Assembly (NCBI GenBank): GCA_029204225.1
Contig: MU831924.1
Coordinates: forward strand, 32,717 to 96,716
Origin: Diphasiastrum complanatum
Taxonomy: Eukaryota > Streptophyta > Lycopodiopsida > Lycopodiales > Lycopodiaceae
Direction of reading: 5' to 3'
Length of the DNA stretch: 64,000 bases
Positions 33,866 through 45,823 of this stretch are shown piece after piece (position 1 is the first letter of the stretch; the number at the start of each line of letters is the position of its first letter). The notes beneath the pieces were generated by a model that was not told the DNA's origin, did not search any database, and saw only the letters and a program-made list of their open reading frames with translations. Both the position numbers and the translations under genes were made by a program.

Positions 33866-35196
33866 ATGTTGGAGTTAAGTGATAGGCTTATTTCATCCAA
33901 TTGTTCAACTTGGAAGTTTAGGATAGAGTCCATTCTTGTTTTCCAAGACCTGATGGACATTGTGAATGGTGAGGAAGTTGAACTCATCCATCCACAAGAA
34001 GCAACAAAGTACAAGAAGAGACATAAAATTGCTTTTCCATGTATCAAAATGAATGTTGCTAATGAATTGCTTAAAGAGGTTGGAGCATGTACCAGGGCCC
34101 AAGAGGCTTGGAAGCCTAGATGATCTCCAAGGTGTCTTGATGGACGAGGAGAGTAGAAAAGCACAAGTCAAAGCAAGGATGGAGATACTATCTGTCAATG
34201 AGGGTGATGACAAAGCATTGTTTTTCAAAGGCAAAGGCAAGACAAAGTGGAAAATGAGGAGCATTCAAGAAGGATCAAGCCAATGATGGAGATCAATCTT
34301 CATCATCTTCATCAAACCAAGCAAGACCCAAGAAGGACAAGTCCAAGATCAAGTGCTACTATTGTAGCAAGATGGGGCATTATGCTTCGGAGTGCTTCAA
34401 GAAGAAGAATGCCAAAGTCAATCCAGCATAAACAAAGAAGAGGATGAAAGTGATCGTGAAGGGCAAAAGGGAGTATATTTCACATCTTATACGTATACAA
34501 CAAATGATAATGAAATGTAAGATTGAGGGAGTTGGTTCCATTCCCATGTATCTTGGATCTTCCAAGAAGACCAATCTTGATGGTGTACTTTTCATTCCTA
34601 GCACTATAAAAAACTTGCTAGTGTTGGACAACTATTGGTAGACAACTATTGTGGATAATGGATACATTGTAGAGTTTGCTTCTAACTTTTGTTACATCAA
34701 GGAGAATGAGAGAGGAGTCATAACAAGAGGGATAAGATTTGGAAGGTTATTCAAGCTAAAGGCATTTATATCCACATCGAGTTGTGGCACAAGAGGCTTG
34801 TACACATAGATCACAAGTCAATGGAAGCAATGTGCAAGGAAAAGCTTTCTCTCGGCCTTCCCATATCCATTACCTTGAGTTGATTCATTTTGATATACAT
34901 TTTGCTAGTACAAGAAGCATTGGAGGTTCTACGATGTTTGTTACTTTTATAGAACTTGATGAGGAATCCACTCACAATCATATTGGCAAAGATATGGTTG
35001 AAATCAAGGAGGAGCTTGATCAAGAGGAGCAAAATCCAAGAGCTCCAATTATTCGAAGGAGAGTCACAAGAGCAAAGATGGAGCTATCAATGCTCATTTT
35101 TGTGGACAAGGCAAGGCAAGTTGGAGGAGGTAAAATTTTGTACTTCATTTGCCAAATTTTTGAAGGGGATAGGATCAATGTAAATATTAGCCAATA
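33866..35196 (+). pseudogene. Copia-I gag, zinc knuckle and decayed protease/pre-integrase
   Basis: Gag starts near 33866 (MLELSDRLISSNCSTWKFRI) and resembles Gag at 42907 and 45023, so all three are related copia families. It breaks near 34120. A zinc knuckle CYYCSKMGHYASEC lies at about 34353-34396. A protease-like block NLDGVLFIPSTIKNLLVL follows near 34570, and a pre-integrase piece (WHKRLVHIDHKSMEAM) near 34785. A deletion removes the integrase core and the polymerase. The last coding-like part is RAPIIRRRVTRAK near 35040. No 3' LTR was found. Confidence 0.78.
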
Positions 35197-35415
35197 GGAT
35201 TTTGGGGCAAGGGCCTGGATTCATCTTGGACCCATCTTGATCCAAGGGTCCACAAAAAGTACATTGAAATTCACAATATTCATGTGAGTCCCAAATTGGA
35301 CCCAACTCTAAAAAAGTAATCTCTAAGTTTAAAATTGACTTTGGGCCTCACGTTTTATTTTACTTACAAAGGTCCCTAGCCTATTATTTTATTTACAACT
35401 TAGCTTGCATGCTCA

Positions 35416-35856
35416 TTGGGCCATGGGCTTATACGCGCAGGATGCCATGCCCTCGCAACACCTTTTATTGGACGATTTTATTTATTTACACTTCATCCGG
35501 AATACCCGGAAGTTGCTTTGAAGTCTAAAGAATGGAATGACTGCTGGTTCTCATATCTACTTACTCTTGAATGTGCTAGAAGTAAGCATGATATTTTCAT
35601 TCATAAGTTGAAAGATTGTGACTTCATATTCAAAGAGGCATATTGTGAACCTTGTGTGAGAATAAGTGAATCATCCTTGAAAGATGATTGGTACTATTTT
35701 TTGACCAAACACTCCAAAAATGGTTGGCATTATTTTAATTATCTTGTTGATTCTCTTTTCCAAGTAGTAGATGAGTTTGAAATGTTTGATTTTGTATTCA
35801 ATCAATCAAAGGTATTGTCTTTTCTAACCACTTACTCATTTTTTCTCTCCTCTTGA
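35416..35856 (+). CDS. Unrecognised 146-codon ORF
   Basis: An open frame with protein-like composition: RFYLFTLHPEYPEVALKSKE, then EWNDCWFSYLLTLECARSKH, DCDFIFKEAYCEPCVRISES and DDWYYFLTKHSKNGWHYFNY. It is rich in aromatic residues and lacks low complexity. The Phe-Tyr-Leu/Trp pattern faintly recalls the N-terminal domain PF04195 (putative gypsy-type transposon) found with plant retroelements, but I cannot confirm this. It lies just right of the Copia-I relic and could be captured or be part of another element. No function is assigned. Confidence 0.35.
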   Translation: MGHGLIRAGCHALATPFIGRFYLFTLHPEYPEVALKSKEWNDCWFSYLLTLECARSKHDIFIHKLKDCDFIFKEAYCEPCVRISESSLKDDWYYFLTKHSKNGWHYFNYLVDSLFQVVDEFEMFDFVFNQSKVLSFLTTYSFFLSS

Positions 35857-36444
35857 AAAGCCAATTTGTATCATCAAATTGAGTACTATGAATGACTCCA
35901 AGATTTTCATGTGTAGTCGTAAAACTGGTGCAAAAATCCACTACGAACCATTCTTTTGAATAACACTCAATCCATTTCCTAACATTACATAAATCACAAA
36001 GGGCAACAATCCAAAAAATCATAATGATTATTTTAAAAATGAAAATCTTTACAAATTTGACATGTTTTATTATCTACAATTACAAACAAAATAATTTTTT
36101 TAAGTGTTGATGATCAACATTTGAAAACATTGAATATATATGTTTGTTGTAGCTACATTTATGTATATCGCTTAAAAAAACATTGTAAGAAAATCATTGA
36201 TAATATGTATGTATCTCATGATATTTATTCACGTCGCTCAAATACTTTTGGATATACGACATATTAATTAGCTAGACTTATTTATTTTTCAAGTATTAAA
36301 ATTTAGAAATTGAAATTCTAATCACTTTGAATTTTGAATATCGATTTTTTTTTATTTATTAAAAATAATTTCTTCAATCTAAAAAAAATTGACAGCCAAA
36401 TTTAGATTCGAATAGGAGCTATTCTAAGTCGGTCATATAGAGTC
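35857..36444. other. AT-rich DNA, nothing recognised
   Basis: Very AT-rich stretch with A and T runs and no supported feature. Confidence 0.55.
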
Positions 36445-36458
36445 ATTATTACGAACTC

Positions 36459-36545
36459 ACCCAACGGGGTTGGCTCAACTGATTAGCTTGGCATCCAAAG
36501 TTTCTTTGGTCCCAGGTTCGAGCCTCCCCTTGGAAACCAAGAAGC
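36459..36545 (+). mobile_element. Short tRNA-derived SINE, copy 2
   Basis: An 87-bp copy with a perfect 14-bp target duplication starting ATTATTACGAACTC (36445-36458 and 36546-36559). Box B GGTTCGAGCC is at 36515-36524; box A at 36471 is slightly changed (TGGCTCAACTGA). It ends CCAAGAAGC as in the other two copies and sits at the left end of a gypsy RNase H relic. Confidence 0.85.
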
Positions 36546-36830
36546 ATTATTACGAACTCGAGAGACTCATTGATTTAGAGACATCATATTCTACTCGTAA
36601 TAAGGAAATATGGGCAATTGTAATTGCACTAAAAAAAAATGGCATCATTATTTATATGGTTTTGAAATTATAATTTAAAACAATTATCATAGCTTGAAAT
36701 ACCTCTTCAACCAAAAACGATTGAGTGACAAATGAAAGGGATGGTTGTCACATGTTCAATCATATAATTCTAATATTATCTTTTAAAAAAAGACAAATAT
36801 AGTTGTTGATGCAATGGAATGCGTTTCTTT
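36546..36830 (+). pseudogene. Gypsy RNase H relic
   Basis: Translation across frames gives ETSYSTRNKEIWAIVIALKK, then a WRHYLYG-like HHYLYG, SLKYLFNQKRLSDK, and finally NIVVDAM (the NVVADALSR motif). This is the second half of a Ty3/gypsy RNase H with several stops. The rest of the element is not seen nearby. Confidence 0.65.
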
Positions 36831-37768
36831 GCATCCACATTTCAAAACGTTCATCAAAAAAAAAAAATTGAAATTCAAAAAAAAATTCTGTTAATGGTTC
36901 CCTTCAATGCCATTGGTCATCCTTGTGCTTTGAATTGTAGTTTGTTCTTTGAATTTAGCTTGGGAAATTTCATCAAGAATATATTCTAGAAGAAAAATCA
37001 TGAAAATGAGCAAAAAGACCATGGATATTATTAGTTGTATATTTGAACTACAAACTAAACATTAAAGTGAGGAGTCCATGCAACTTGTTTCTATGATTGT
37101 CAACAATCCATATTGGGTTGGTAAACATGTTATTACAAATCAGTAGTTCTTGGAAACAGGTCTCCTCAAAAGTTCTAATGGGTTTTGGAATATTGCTTTC
37201 TTGCACTTTGATTTTTTCGCTACCTGCTCACCATCTTTCATTGTAGTGATAGCTAGATGTTCAAGATAGAAACCCTTTTTTAAGTTCAAGAAGTTTGTCA
37301 ACTTCTGCCAAAGTAGGACTATGTTGTCTAAAGTTTTGCTTGACACTTCATTTTATTGCTTGATTTCCATTTATCACACCATCACTGCTTCGCCTATACA
37401 TTGATCAATACATATTATGATCAATACACATTGAATCAGTGAATCACCCTAAACATATGTATTATCTGTAGGCACCTACAGTACATAAAAAATTTGCAAA
37501 AATCACCATTAAACCTCCCAAAAAAAAAAAACAAAATTTTAAACCCATATAAAAAAAAACATTTTGGGACAAAATCCCATAACTTGTTTCGAGACGCGTT
37601 CTAGAACAAGTGACATCTACGAAATATATATATATATATATATATATAAAAAGATATTTAAGAGAGAGTGTAATGGATGTGTTAACTCGGTCTATTACCC
37701 TATGTCACGCCTAGAGCCTACTCTTTGCACACAAACATAAGCTTACTTTTTCAAATTTCATTTCCCCG

Positions 37769-37771
<3 letters not shown>
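36831..37771. other. No gene recognised; short (TA)n
   Basis: AT-rich DNA with a (TA)n run at about 37624-37648. A minus-strand 68-codon frame at 37140-37346 has no recognisable family. Confidence 0.5.

Positions 37772-37804
<33 letters not shown>
37772..37804. repeat. (CT)n microsatellite
   Basis: CT dinucleotide run of about 32 bp. Confidence 0.9.
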
Positions 37805-37805
<1 letters not shown>

Positions 37806-37859
37806 ACGTGATCCATTAGTCTGCTCTGCATCCGACGCGATCCATTCGTCTTTCTACAT

Positions 37860-38295
37860 GTTATCAAACACTTTGCTAAGACATCCAATCCCTTCTGCAG
37901 ATGGAAGGTGCAGCTTATTTTTATCTAGCGGCTTCACCTTTTCCAGCTTTGGTTTGTTTTTCAATGTCAATGTGCAACTTGGATCGAGCATGTTGACGCC
38001 ATATCCATTCTTGCTGTTGGCAATGGAGTTCTATAATACTCTGCATCCTGGGACAAAACCGTGAAGGTATGGCGACTATCAAATTATCGGTGCTTGGAAA
38101 CTATTCAAACCAACGATGACGCTATTAATACGCTGATCGTGAAAGGTAACGAGCGCATCTACACTGGATCTCAGTAGAAAGAAAAGTGATATCATGGCAC
38201 AAATTGAGTAAGAAACATGCTTTGCTTTCCATGATGGAGGGACACAAATAGGGAGTGAATGCATTGGCGCTATTGCAAATGAAGTCATTTCACAT
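37860..38295 (+). pseudogene. WD40-repeat protein fragment, JINGUBANG-like
   Basis: The clear part is 37989-38280. It reads HVDAISILAVGNGVL, a stop, YSASWDKTVKVWRLSNYRCL, ETIQTNDDAINTLIVKGN, ERIYTGSQ, a stop, KVISWHKLSKKHALLSMM, EGHK, a stop, and GVNALALL. The succession YSASWDKTVKVWRLS, then DDAIN, YTGS and GHKSGVNALAL-like blocks is that of plant JINGUBANG-type WD40 proteins. Three in-frame stops within about 100 codons show a pseudogene. The segment 37860-37985 (FLSSGFTFSSFGL) may belong to the same pseudogene but is not conserved. No introns or poly(A) tail were seen, so both a retrocopy and a gene fragment are possible. Confidence 0.7.
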
Positions 38296-38469
38296 TTCAT
38301 TAAGGAGCCGACACATAGTAATTAAACAGCAGGAGCAGCTGCTGCTATCTTAGGATATTGTTCAGCCCCTTCCCTACCTCTAGATCTTAAATCATCTCCT
38401 AAGAGCTCTCCATGCAATAGCAGCAAGCCCAGAACTCTGATGACCAGTTGAGTTAATGAGGAAAGAGAT

Positions 38470-39230
38470 ATGTTGCGGAGAAGCGATATCAAGCTAGCAA
38501 TCATGAACAAGAATTTTATGTTTGAGAGTGCGATGGCAGTGGAGAGGTGGTGGTGCGTGAGCTCGAAGTGTCTCCTTGGGAATTTTCGGGCTACTCAGCT
38601 GCGGTTGAGGATGAGCACCAACAGCGCAGGACCACTTCCATTGACTACAAAATCTCCCAGTTTTGGAAAAACCAACCTCTGCTAGATCACAATGGATCGG
38701 ACCAGCACGATGGCCATCTAAAATGCGTTGATAGAAAATGGAAGCTTGTTGTTGCCAAAGCCGATTTGGTAAACGTCACCAATTCCAGACCTGTCCTAGG
38801 GAGCTACTCTTTTCAGTATAATCTGTCTGATTTAGGTGCTGCTGGCACTTGGACTTTAAAGAATAGCCCAGGACAAATTTTGGAGAGTGGAAAATCTCCA
38901 ATTAGGAACAATGCTTTTTCTGTGCGTAATTGTTGCCACATTTACTGTGCATGTGTCAATCTGATGATCTTTATTGTTGAGAAAGCAAGACAGATACTCA
39001 AGATGCGGCTATCTTTGAGTTGCGAGTCAGAACAAAATTCTCAAGGCCAAATGTCGTTAAATACGGATGGACTTATTTTGACAGCACTCAAGAGCCTTAT
39101 ATATATTTTACATTTGGGCGGGAAGTTCAAGAGGTACGTGCCAACAACATGATTCAAGTGCCCATTCCAAACGTAGAAAAATTAGTGCTAGAGTTGAAGA
39201 TCTGTGTGTTTTCGGCATTGATGCTTGGAT
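38470..39230 (+). other. Unrecognised coding-like stretch, probably two exons or one frameshifted gene
   Basis: A 201-codon frame at 38547-39152 has protein-like sequence to about 38935: ELEVSPWEFSGYSAAVEDEH, KISQFWKNQPLLDHNG, WKLVVAKADLVNVTNSRPVL and YSFQYNLSDLGAAGTWTLKN. A second frame continues from about 38995 to 39230: DAAIFELRVRTKFSRPNVVK, then YGWTYFDSTQEPYIYFTFGR. The change of frame near 38940-38990 fits an intron or an indel. I do not recognise the family. It lies close to the WD40 fragment but in a different frame and without WD motifs. Confidence 0.4.
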
Positions 39231-40705
39231 AAACGAAAAATATTTCAGTTTATAGTATAGAAGCATCTTTTGCTTGAGAATGCATATTACCATTCATAGA
39301 TTCATCCCTTGCTATTATCTATAAGTACCATTGCATTACTGGCGGAATGTGTCGAACAAAGGTTTACGCAGCATGAAGAAAGGTTATCTTCAAGCCTTCA
39401 CAAACAGAATTAAGATAAATGCAATCTTGACCACCCTACGACATAAATATGAAGAAAAAAAAAACCGTGCTTGGTCTCAAATTAGTGAGACCAAGCTAAA
39501 CGTACGAGTATGAACCCTTTGCCAATTTGGTCAACCACTTCAAGCCATAACCATACTTCGTATTGATCTCGAAGGCAACTAGAACTCGATATGACGACTA
39601 AGTACCTTTTTCAGGCTTGCTGGCTAACATTACAAGCCACTTGAAACATGTATTATTGTTAGGAGGAATGCGAACAAGTTCGTTTTTACAAGAGGGGCAA
39701 GACTAACTCCGGTAGTTGTCACCTGGCATTCAAAAGAAGTGCATAATATGCCAGCTTTTTACGTGTAGAAAATTCCATTGCAAGTCATTAGTGGCAGCTA
39801 CCGTGAAGGCAACAAGGGTATATCTTACATGAAGTTTTCTCAGAGGACTATAACTTAGATTACTAAAGTTCTTGAGAGAGGCCCTATGACTTATTATGAG
39901 AGTCCAGAAATTCTTCCAAGCCTCATCTGTACTCTAGAAAAGTTTCAAATGCGACAATCAGCAGTGCATGTGCTAAGAAACTTTTTAAAAATCAACTGTC
40001 ATGATAAGAAAATAGAGATGAAAACAAAATTAACGAAGCTAGAGAATGCTAGACATATTTTCTTCTAAAGTAAGATGAGTGAAGCTGAAGACTTTGTTCT
40101 GAAGTAAGATGAGTGAAGCTGAAGACTTCTAAGGCTTTAGAATTTATCGCACAAGTGTCTATTGCAATTGTTGTCATCACAAACATGAGGATTGATGAGA
40201 TCACAAATTCAAGTATGAAGACTTCCACATAACCTCCCTGAAGAAGAGTCGCTCCACCATGCAGATGACTAAAAAATGGATCTTCTAAGATTTTGGGTTC
40301 AAGTTAGGATGATCTTTTAACTAGCTGACGAAACATTCCTTTCATGCAATAGTATATCTTAGAAACTAGCATGTACCCTTGGGAGCATAAAGCTTTAAAG
40401 GGCTTAAGGGAGATGACATCCAAACATCCCTGGTAAATTTTCTTTTGACGTAAATGTTTACCCTTTCACATTTAGCATTTCTTGGATAGACTCTTGACGA
40501 TGCTCACATTTAGCATCTCTTCAATTGCTCTTAGTCCGCAGTCAGTGGCAATATTATCAATAGTCCCTGGCTGATCCTATAGTTGTGGACCTAGCCCGCA
40601 AGCAAACACCATCCACATCCTTTGAGAGTAGCTCTCAACGCCACTAAGTTGTCTTATTAGCTTACTGTTAACAACCTTAATCAGTACATGGATTTTGTAA
40701 AGAAA
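39231..40705. other. No gene supported
   Basis: Scattered short frames (39331-39513, 39886-40068) without recognisable domains. A 32-bp tandem duplication (AAGTAAGATGAGTGAAGCTG core) lies at about 40069-40128. Confidence 0.5.
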
Positions 40706-41780
40706 TCAACTCTGCCTCTTATTAAATAATCTAGCTCCCATCCCTTTGATAGAGTTGGACTCCTTCTTGGTCCTTACATTCAAGGGAACATGAACAAAAC
40801 AAATGGATCCAAAGATCTTAAGATGATCAATTTTTGGCTTTTTCTTATACAACAGTTCAAATGGTGTTTTCCCTCCAATAGTAATTGGCCCAAGTGAGAG
40901 CCTCACCCCCAAAATGACTTTGTAAGATGTGCATCCAACCTCATAGCCTTTGCACACTCACAAAGAGTTCGATTTTTCCTCTCGACCATGCCATTTGGTT
41001 GAGGTGAGTAGGCACATGTGATCTCGTTCTTGATGCCAACTTGCTCACAATGCTCTTGAAACTTTGTGGAGATATACTCCCCACCTCCATCCGACATCAA
41101 AGCCTTGATCTTGATATCAAATTGATTCTCTACAAGAGCTTTGAACTTCAAGAAAGTGTCAAATATCATAGCCGCCTTTGAAGGTAAGAAATAAATCCAA
41201 GTGAATCTAGAGTATTCATCAATGAAGGAGACAAACATACTAGCACCACCATTGCTCCTAGTTGATGAAAAATGAACATTCGAGTGCACAAGATGAAAAG
41301 GATGAGTGGATGAAGTAGTAGTAGACCTTGGGAATGGCAATTTGTGTGATTTTGCCAAAGCACATGCTTCACAAGCCTTACCATCTTTTGCCAACAATTT
41401 AGGCAAGCCAATTGCCTTCTCCTCCTTAATCATGGATTACATAAATTTAAAGTTGGGATGGCCCAACCTTTTGTGCCAAAGCTCCTCTTTGGACATCACA
41501 AACTCGGCCATCAACCACAAAAGTTAGCTCCATCATTAGTATCCAACTTAAAGAGTTTTCCAAATTCTGTCCCTCTTGCTACCACTTCTTTATCCCTCTT
41601 GATCAAGCAAGCATCCACACCAAAATCAATCGGAAGACAAGCAACACTTAGAAGATTCTTGGTGATATTAGGCACAAAGAAAACACCATCTAGCTTTAAG
41701 ATCTTGGTAGATCCTAAATCTATTGGCACACTATCAAAAAGATTGTTTGTACATAGAGAGTTTGTGAAAATTGGCAAATA
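40706..41780 (-). pseudogene. Copia-J fragment: protease end to integrase, minus strand
   Basis: Minus-strand frames in order: 41777-41511 with LDGVFFVPNITKNLLSVACL (end of protease, start of pre-integrase); 41433-40903 with KACEACALAKSHKLPFPRST, SFIDEYSRFTWIYF, MSDGGGEYISTKF and AYSPQPNGMVERKNRTL (integrase D, D, E regions); 40957-40706 with GKTPFELLYKKKPKIDHLKI. Gag, RT, RNase H and LTRs are missing. The break near 41470 and the frame change near 40920 show decay. It is oriented opposite to the copia relics on both sides. Confidence 0.85.
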
Positions 41781-42417
41781 TTAGCTTGATAAACATATAG
41801 TTTATTGTAAATTTTGTAATCCACATGTGTGAGAATAAGCTTAGGGCAATTAGGTCCTAATCATAGGAGTTAGATAGGAAGTATGGTCGAGTTTCTTAGA
41901 ATTTAGGAGCTACCTCCAAAAATCAAGGAACTTGGTGTTGATCTAACTACCATAGATGGTACACCTAATGGTTAAGTCAAATTGACTTGAGTAGGTCAAC
42001 CTAATGATTTTTTGGTACCTAAAAACGTGTTGTACATGCTTAGCCAGCCAAGGATAGGGTTACTCTTTTTACTTGCAAATCATTCAATCAATGTGGGAGA
42101 GATCATGATTTTGGGGCACTTGACAATTTTGAGTTTCTACACCATTTGTGTTGAGTTTTTTTAACGTGAATGCAATATGAACTTGGTAAAGTTGAATCTC
42201 TAATACTAGGCCATACTACAGACTGATTTTCACACGTGTGAACAAAACATTAAGTATTTTGATCAATAATTGATTGTTCTTGGTTGATTAGATCAAAATT
42301 GCAATCTAGATCAAGATTTGACTGCTAGTTTTGCAATAGATTGATTAACCAAATATCCAATCACTCTTGATGATCTTTTGTAGATCCATTTACGGTCTTA
42401 AACACTAAATTTAAATA
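41781..42417 (+). repeat. Possible Copia-H 5' LTR region
   Basis: Non-coding DNA directly upstream of a primer site at 42418. By position it should hold the 5' LTR. The left end is not defined, because no partner copy is present and the right end (TTAAATA) lacks the usual CA. Confidence 0.4.
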
Positions 42418-44058
42418 TGGTATCAGAGCCAAGTACAAGAGTTTAATTGTTGATCAAAACCAAGTCCAAATTTAACAAGTTTGATGCTAAAAATATAGTT
42501 TTGAGAGGGCAAGCCTATACTAAGTGATTGCTTCAAATTTTGAGATCTGTATGTGGTAGTGGGTTGTAGGTGTACTTTTCACACATGTCGGGAGCTGTTG
42601 TACCTACATTTAATGTTCCATTATTGATAGAATCCTCATAATTTTTCTATACATCATCTTGATGAGAGTTTTTATGAAATCAAAGAGAAAGCATCAAAGA
42701 TCAAAAGCCATTATTGAGATTTGACTTTGTGTCATAGGACAAGTCCCAAAGAGTGATTTTTCAGGTCTTGTTGAATCATCAAGAAGAAGGGATGTCAAGT
42801 GAGTTGCAAGTGAGACAAATTCTAAAAAAGAACTTAGGGAGGGCCAAGAAGTACATCCATAGTACAAGTCACTAGCAAGATGGAATTGCTTGGGTCATTC
42901 TTCTTGGAAGCTAATGAGAGGTTAAATTCTACAAACTACTCAATATGGAAAGTGAGGATAGAGTCACTCCTAGTGCTCCAAGACCTCTTTGATATTGTCC
43001 TAGATGAAGAGGATGAACCTCTTGGAGGACAAAAGTTTGTAAAAGTACAAGAAAAAGGCAAGACTAGCATTTCATTGTATCAAAAAAATATGTTAGTAAT
43101 GATCTCCTAAAAGAGGTAGCCTCCTGTACTTCGGGCCAAATTAGAAGCATGGGATTCATTAAAGGCAATCTATGAATCATTATAACACCTCCGGGGTACT
43201 CATGCTTAGAAATCAAATCTTGCAAAGTATGAGAAACAGTGTGAGAGTGCACAAGAGTATGTGCTTAAAATCAAATCTCTTTATAAAGAACTTGCTTCAA
43301 TAAGAGATAAGATTTTTTATAATGAACTTGTACAAGTGATCCTCAATGGTCTAGGAGGTGACTTCTCCAATTTGGTTCAAATCTTTGCCATCCAAGATGT
43401 CTTACTTTCTATTGACAAGCTATATAGTGTGCTTGTGGCCGAGGAGTGTAGGATCTTACATGCCAAGAGTAGAATGCGTTTCTTATCTTTGCATGATGGA
43501 GATGAGAAAGCCAACTTCTCATTCAAAGGAAAAAAGAAGACCAAGGGAGTCAAGAAGAATCAAAGCAAAGACGCCAAGGAAAGAGGATCAAACAACAAGC
43601 TCAAAGGCAAAAGACAAAAAAGACGAGTCCAAACTAAAATGCTTCTTTTGTAAAAAGAATGGACATTTTGCATCCGAGTGCTTCAAGAGGAGAGATGCAC
43701 AATAGCAAACTTAAACAAAGAATAATTTCATGATCCTTATATTGACAAGGAGTCACTAATGGTCTCCAATTTCCCATCAACAAGCCTCAAAGGTGAGGAA
43801 GAATCATGGTGGGTAGATAGTGGGACAAGCTCTCACATGACAAATCACAAAGAGTACTTCTCTCAACTCTTATCTTTTAATAAACCTAAGAAGCTTATTC
43901 ATATAGCAAGTGATTTTAAATACAAGATTGAGGGAGTAGGATTAGTTTTTATGTGTCTTAAATCTACCAAAAAAGTCATGCTTGAGGGTGTGTTGTATGC
44001 TCCCAACATTACAAAAAATTGCTAAGTTTTGGGCAACTCATGGACAAGGGCTTAAGTT
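42418..44058 (+). pseudogene. Copia-H: primer site, gag, zinc knuckle and protease
   Basis: The primer site TGGTATCAGAGCC is at 42418-42430. Gag starts at 42880 (MELLGSFFLEANERLNSTNY) and continues at 43261-43653 after a break and a deletion near 43110-43260. A zinc knuckle CFFCKKNGHFASEC lies at about 43640-43682. Protease is at 43759-44025 with WWVDSGTSSHMT (catalytic DSG) and ends VLYAPNITKN. The homology continues in shifted frame to about 44058 (a FGQLMDKGL-like block) and then stops at the truncated Copia-D LTR. Integrase and polymerase are absent. Confidence 0.85.
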
Positions 44059-44067
44059 TTTATTTTT

Positions 44068-44409
44068 TTTCTCTCTCTTATCTCATTCATTCTTATACAT
44101 GATTCTCTTTGGGTTCTACTATCTATTGGCGCACTATACTTGTGATATCTTGCAATTTTGTGTGTAGAATGCTCATTAAATGTTATATTTAGATCCACAC
44201 ATGTGAAATATAGTAGCTTACTGTTTTTGTACGGACAAAAATTCCATTTCATGTTTTGATTGATGTTTGATCAAGATCTGTTAGAGTTTGCATCTCATTC
44301 ATAGTGTAGATGTTGGTTTTTCTACATTGGCAAGATAGATGATTTGTTGTCTTTCTAAGTCAACATCATTTTATGGATTTGGATCTTAATTGATTTGAAA
44401 TCTTTCACA
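44068..44409 (+). repeat. Copia-D 5' LTR, truncated
   Basis: Matches the right half of the LTRs at 50081-50730 and 52251-52930 (ATACATG, TTGGGTTCTA, then the end GAAATCTTTCACA). The left half is missing. A degenerate primer site TGATAGCTTGTG follows at 44410. Confidence 0.8.
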
Positions 44410-45313
44410 TGATAGCTTGTGTTTCAGGTTATGAAGAAGCAATCACATCTATCAATGATTTGGAAAAGACATCAACGCTAGAGCATGCTAGATTGGCTTC
44501 TATTCAAAAATCGAGTTCATGCATATGTAGATTGGATCTTTTGTAGATCAAAACTCAAAATAGATTTATATACTTGATCAATTCCGCTTTCACACATCAC
44601 ATACTGGATTTGGCCAATTTTTGATGCATTAGAAAAGCCTAAGTGGTGGCTACAAGATTGCATATCAAGTTTTAGGCAATTGCATGTAAAACTTGAAATA
44701 TTCAATTTTTTGTGATTTTGTCAAAATCCTAATTTTTAGTTTGTGAGGTTACTGAATTTCATTTGAGTGTGTTTCAATCTTAGGAAGTGGCAAGAGTCAT
44801 TAGATTGAGGATAGATCATAGGTTGATCAAGATTTCACTATTCTATGTGTTGATTTGCTAGATATAAGTGCTAGAAGAAAATTGAGAGGTTCCATATCTT
44901 TGTGATTTCTTTTTGAAAACATTTGTTGTTGTTCAAAAGAGTGCTTTGTGCATTGGAACATGTTCAAAGAGAGGATCAAGTCATGGCTACATGGCTACAT
45001 TAAGTAGATTCATGTGGAAGGCAATGATAGGCTTATCTCAAGTAACTATTCATTGTGGAAAGTGAGGATGGAATCACTTCTTGAGATGAATGATGTTTTG
45101 GATATTGTTGTAGGTTTGGAGGAGAGGCCAACAACACAACAAGATCAAGTGAGGTATGACAAGAGAGCTAAGAAAGTTCTACATATGATAAAGATGAATG
45201 TTACCAATGAACTTCTCAAGGAAGTTGGTAAGAGTATTTCATCAAAGGATGTTTGGTGTCATTCAAAAGACTTTGCCAAGTTTGATTTATCTTCAAGAGA
45301 TTTTTATCAATGA
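44410..45313 (+). pseudogene. Copia-D leader and gag fragment
   Basis: The leader 44410-45013 is non-coding. Gag at 45014-45313 reads MEGNDRLISSNYSLWKVRME, LLEMNDVLDIVVGLEERPTT and KMNVTNELLKEVGKSISSKD. It then runs out of homology (KDFAKFDLSSRD) at a deletion. Up to about 45430, decayed remnants suggest an end-of-gag Ser-rich piece and a DSG-like region. Confidence 0.75.
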
Positions 45314-45454
45314 AGAATATAGGCTTTAAGCAAGGGGTGGATCTTCATCATCATCTCAAGTTGGAGATGAGGCTATGTTTGTTATGTCCATGACCAATAC
45401 ATAGGATATAGTATACTCCTAGTCTTGGATACATGGTACTCTAGTGAAACAAGC

Positions 45455-45823
45455 TGTTAGTTATGCCACGTCATACTGGACATGACCCGAAAGTAACTAA
45501 TATTCTTGTGAGGCTTAGAACACACTAAATATAGCAATTCTATGAATATTTGGTCAATGCTTAGGACTAGTGAATCTATGTATAGGGAACTTAGGGCTAT
45601 GCATGGCTATGTGCCCAGGATGCTTTTGGCTCTATATATTGAAGCCAAACTCGCCCTACTCCTCATTGTGGTCATTGATTTATTGCCAGGCTTTCACTCT
45701 ATATTTATGCTTCTTGTTCCTTGGCTTGGGGGTGAAGCTTTTAGAGTTTGATTGGATGCTTCTTCTCCATAGTGTGTTATCCTTTGTGTTTTGTAAGCAG
45801 GATCTAAGGAGCTTCTCTTTTAG
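45455..45823 (+). repeat. Gypsy-E 5' LTR (probable)
   Basis: Begins TGTTAGTTATGCC and lies directly upstream of a TGGTATCAGAGC primer site at 45824-45835. The right end TTTTAG has lost the canonical CA. No partner LTR is present. Confidence 0.55.
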
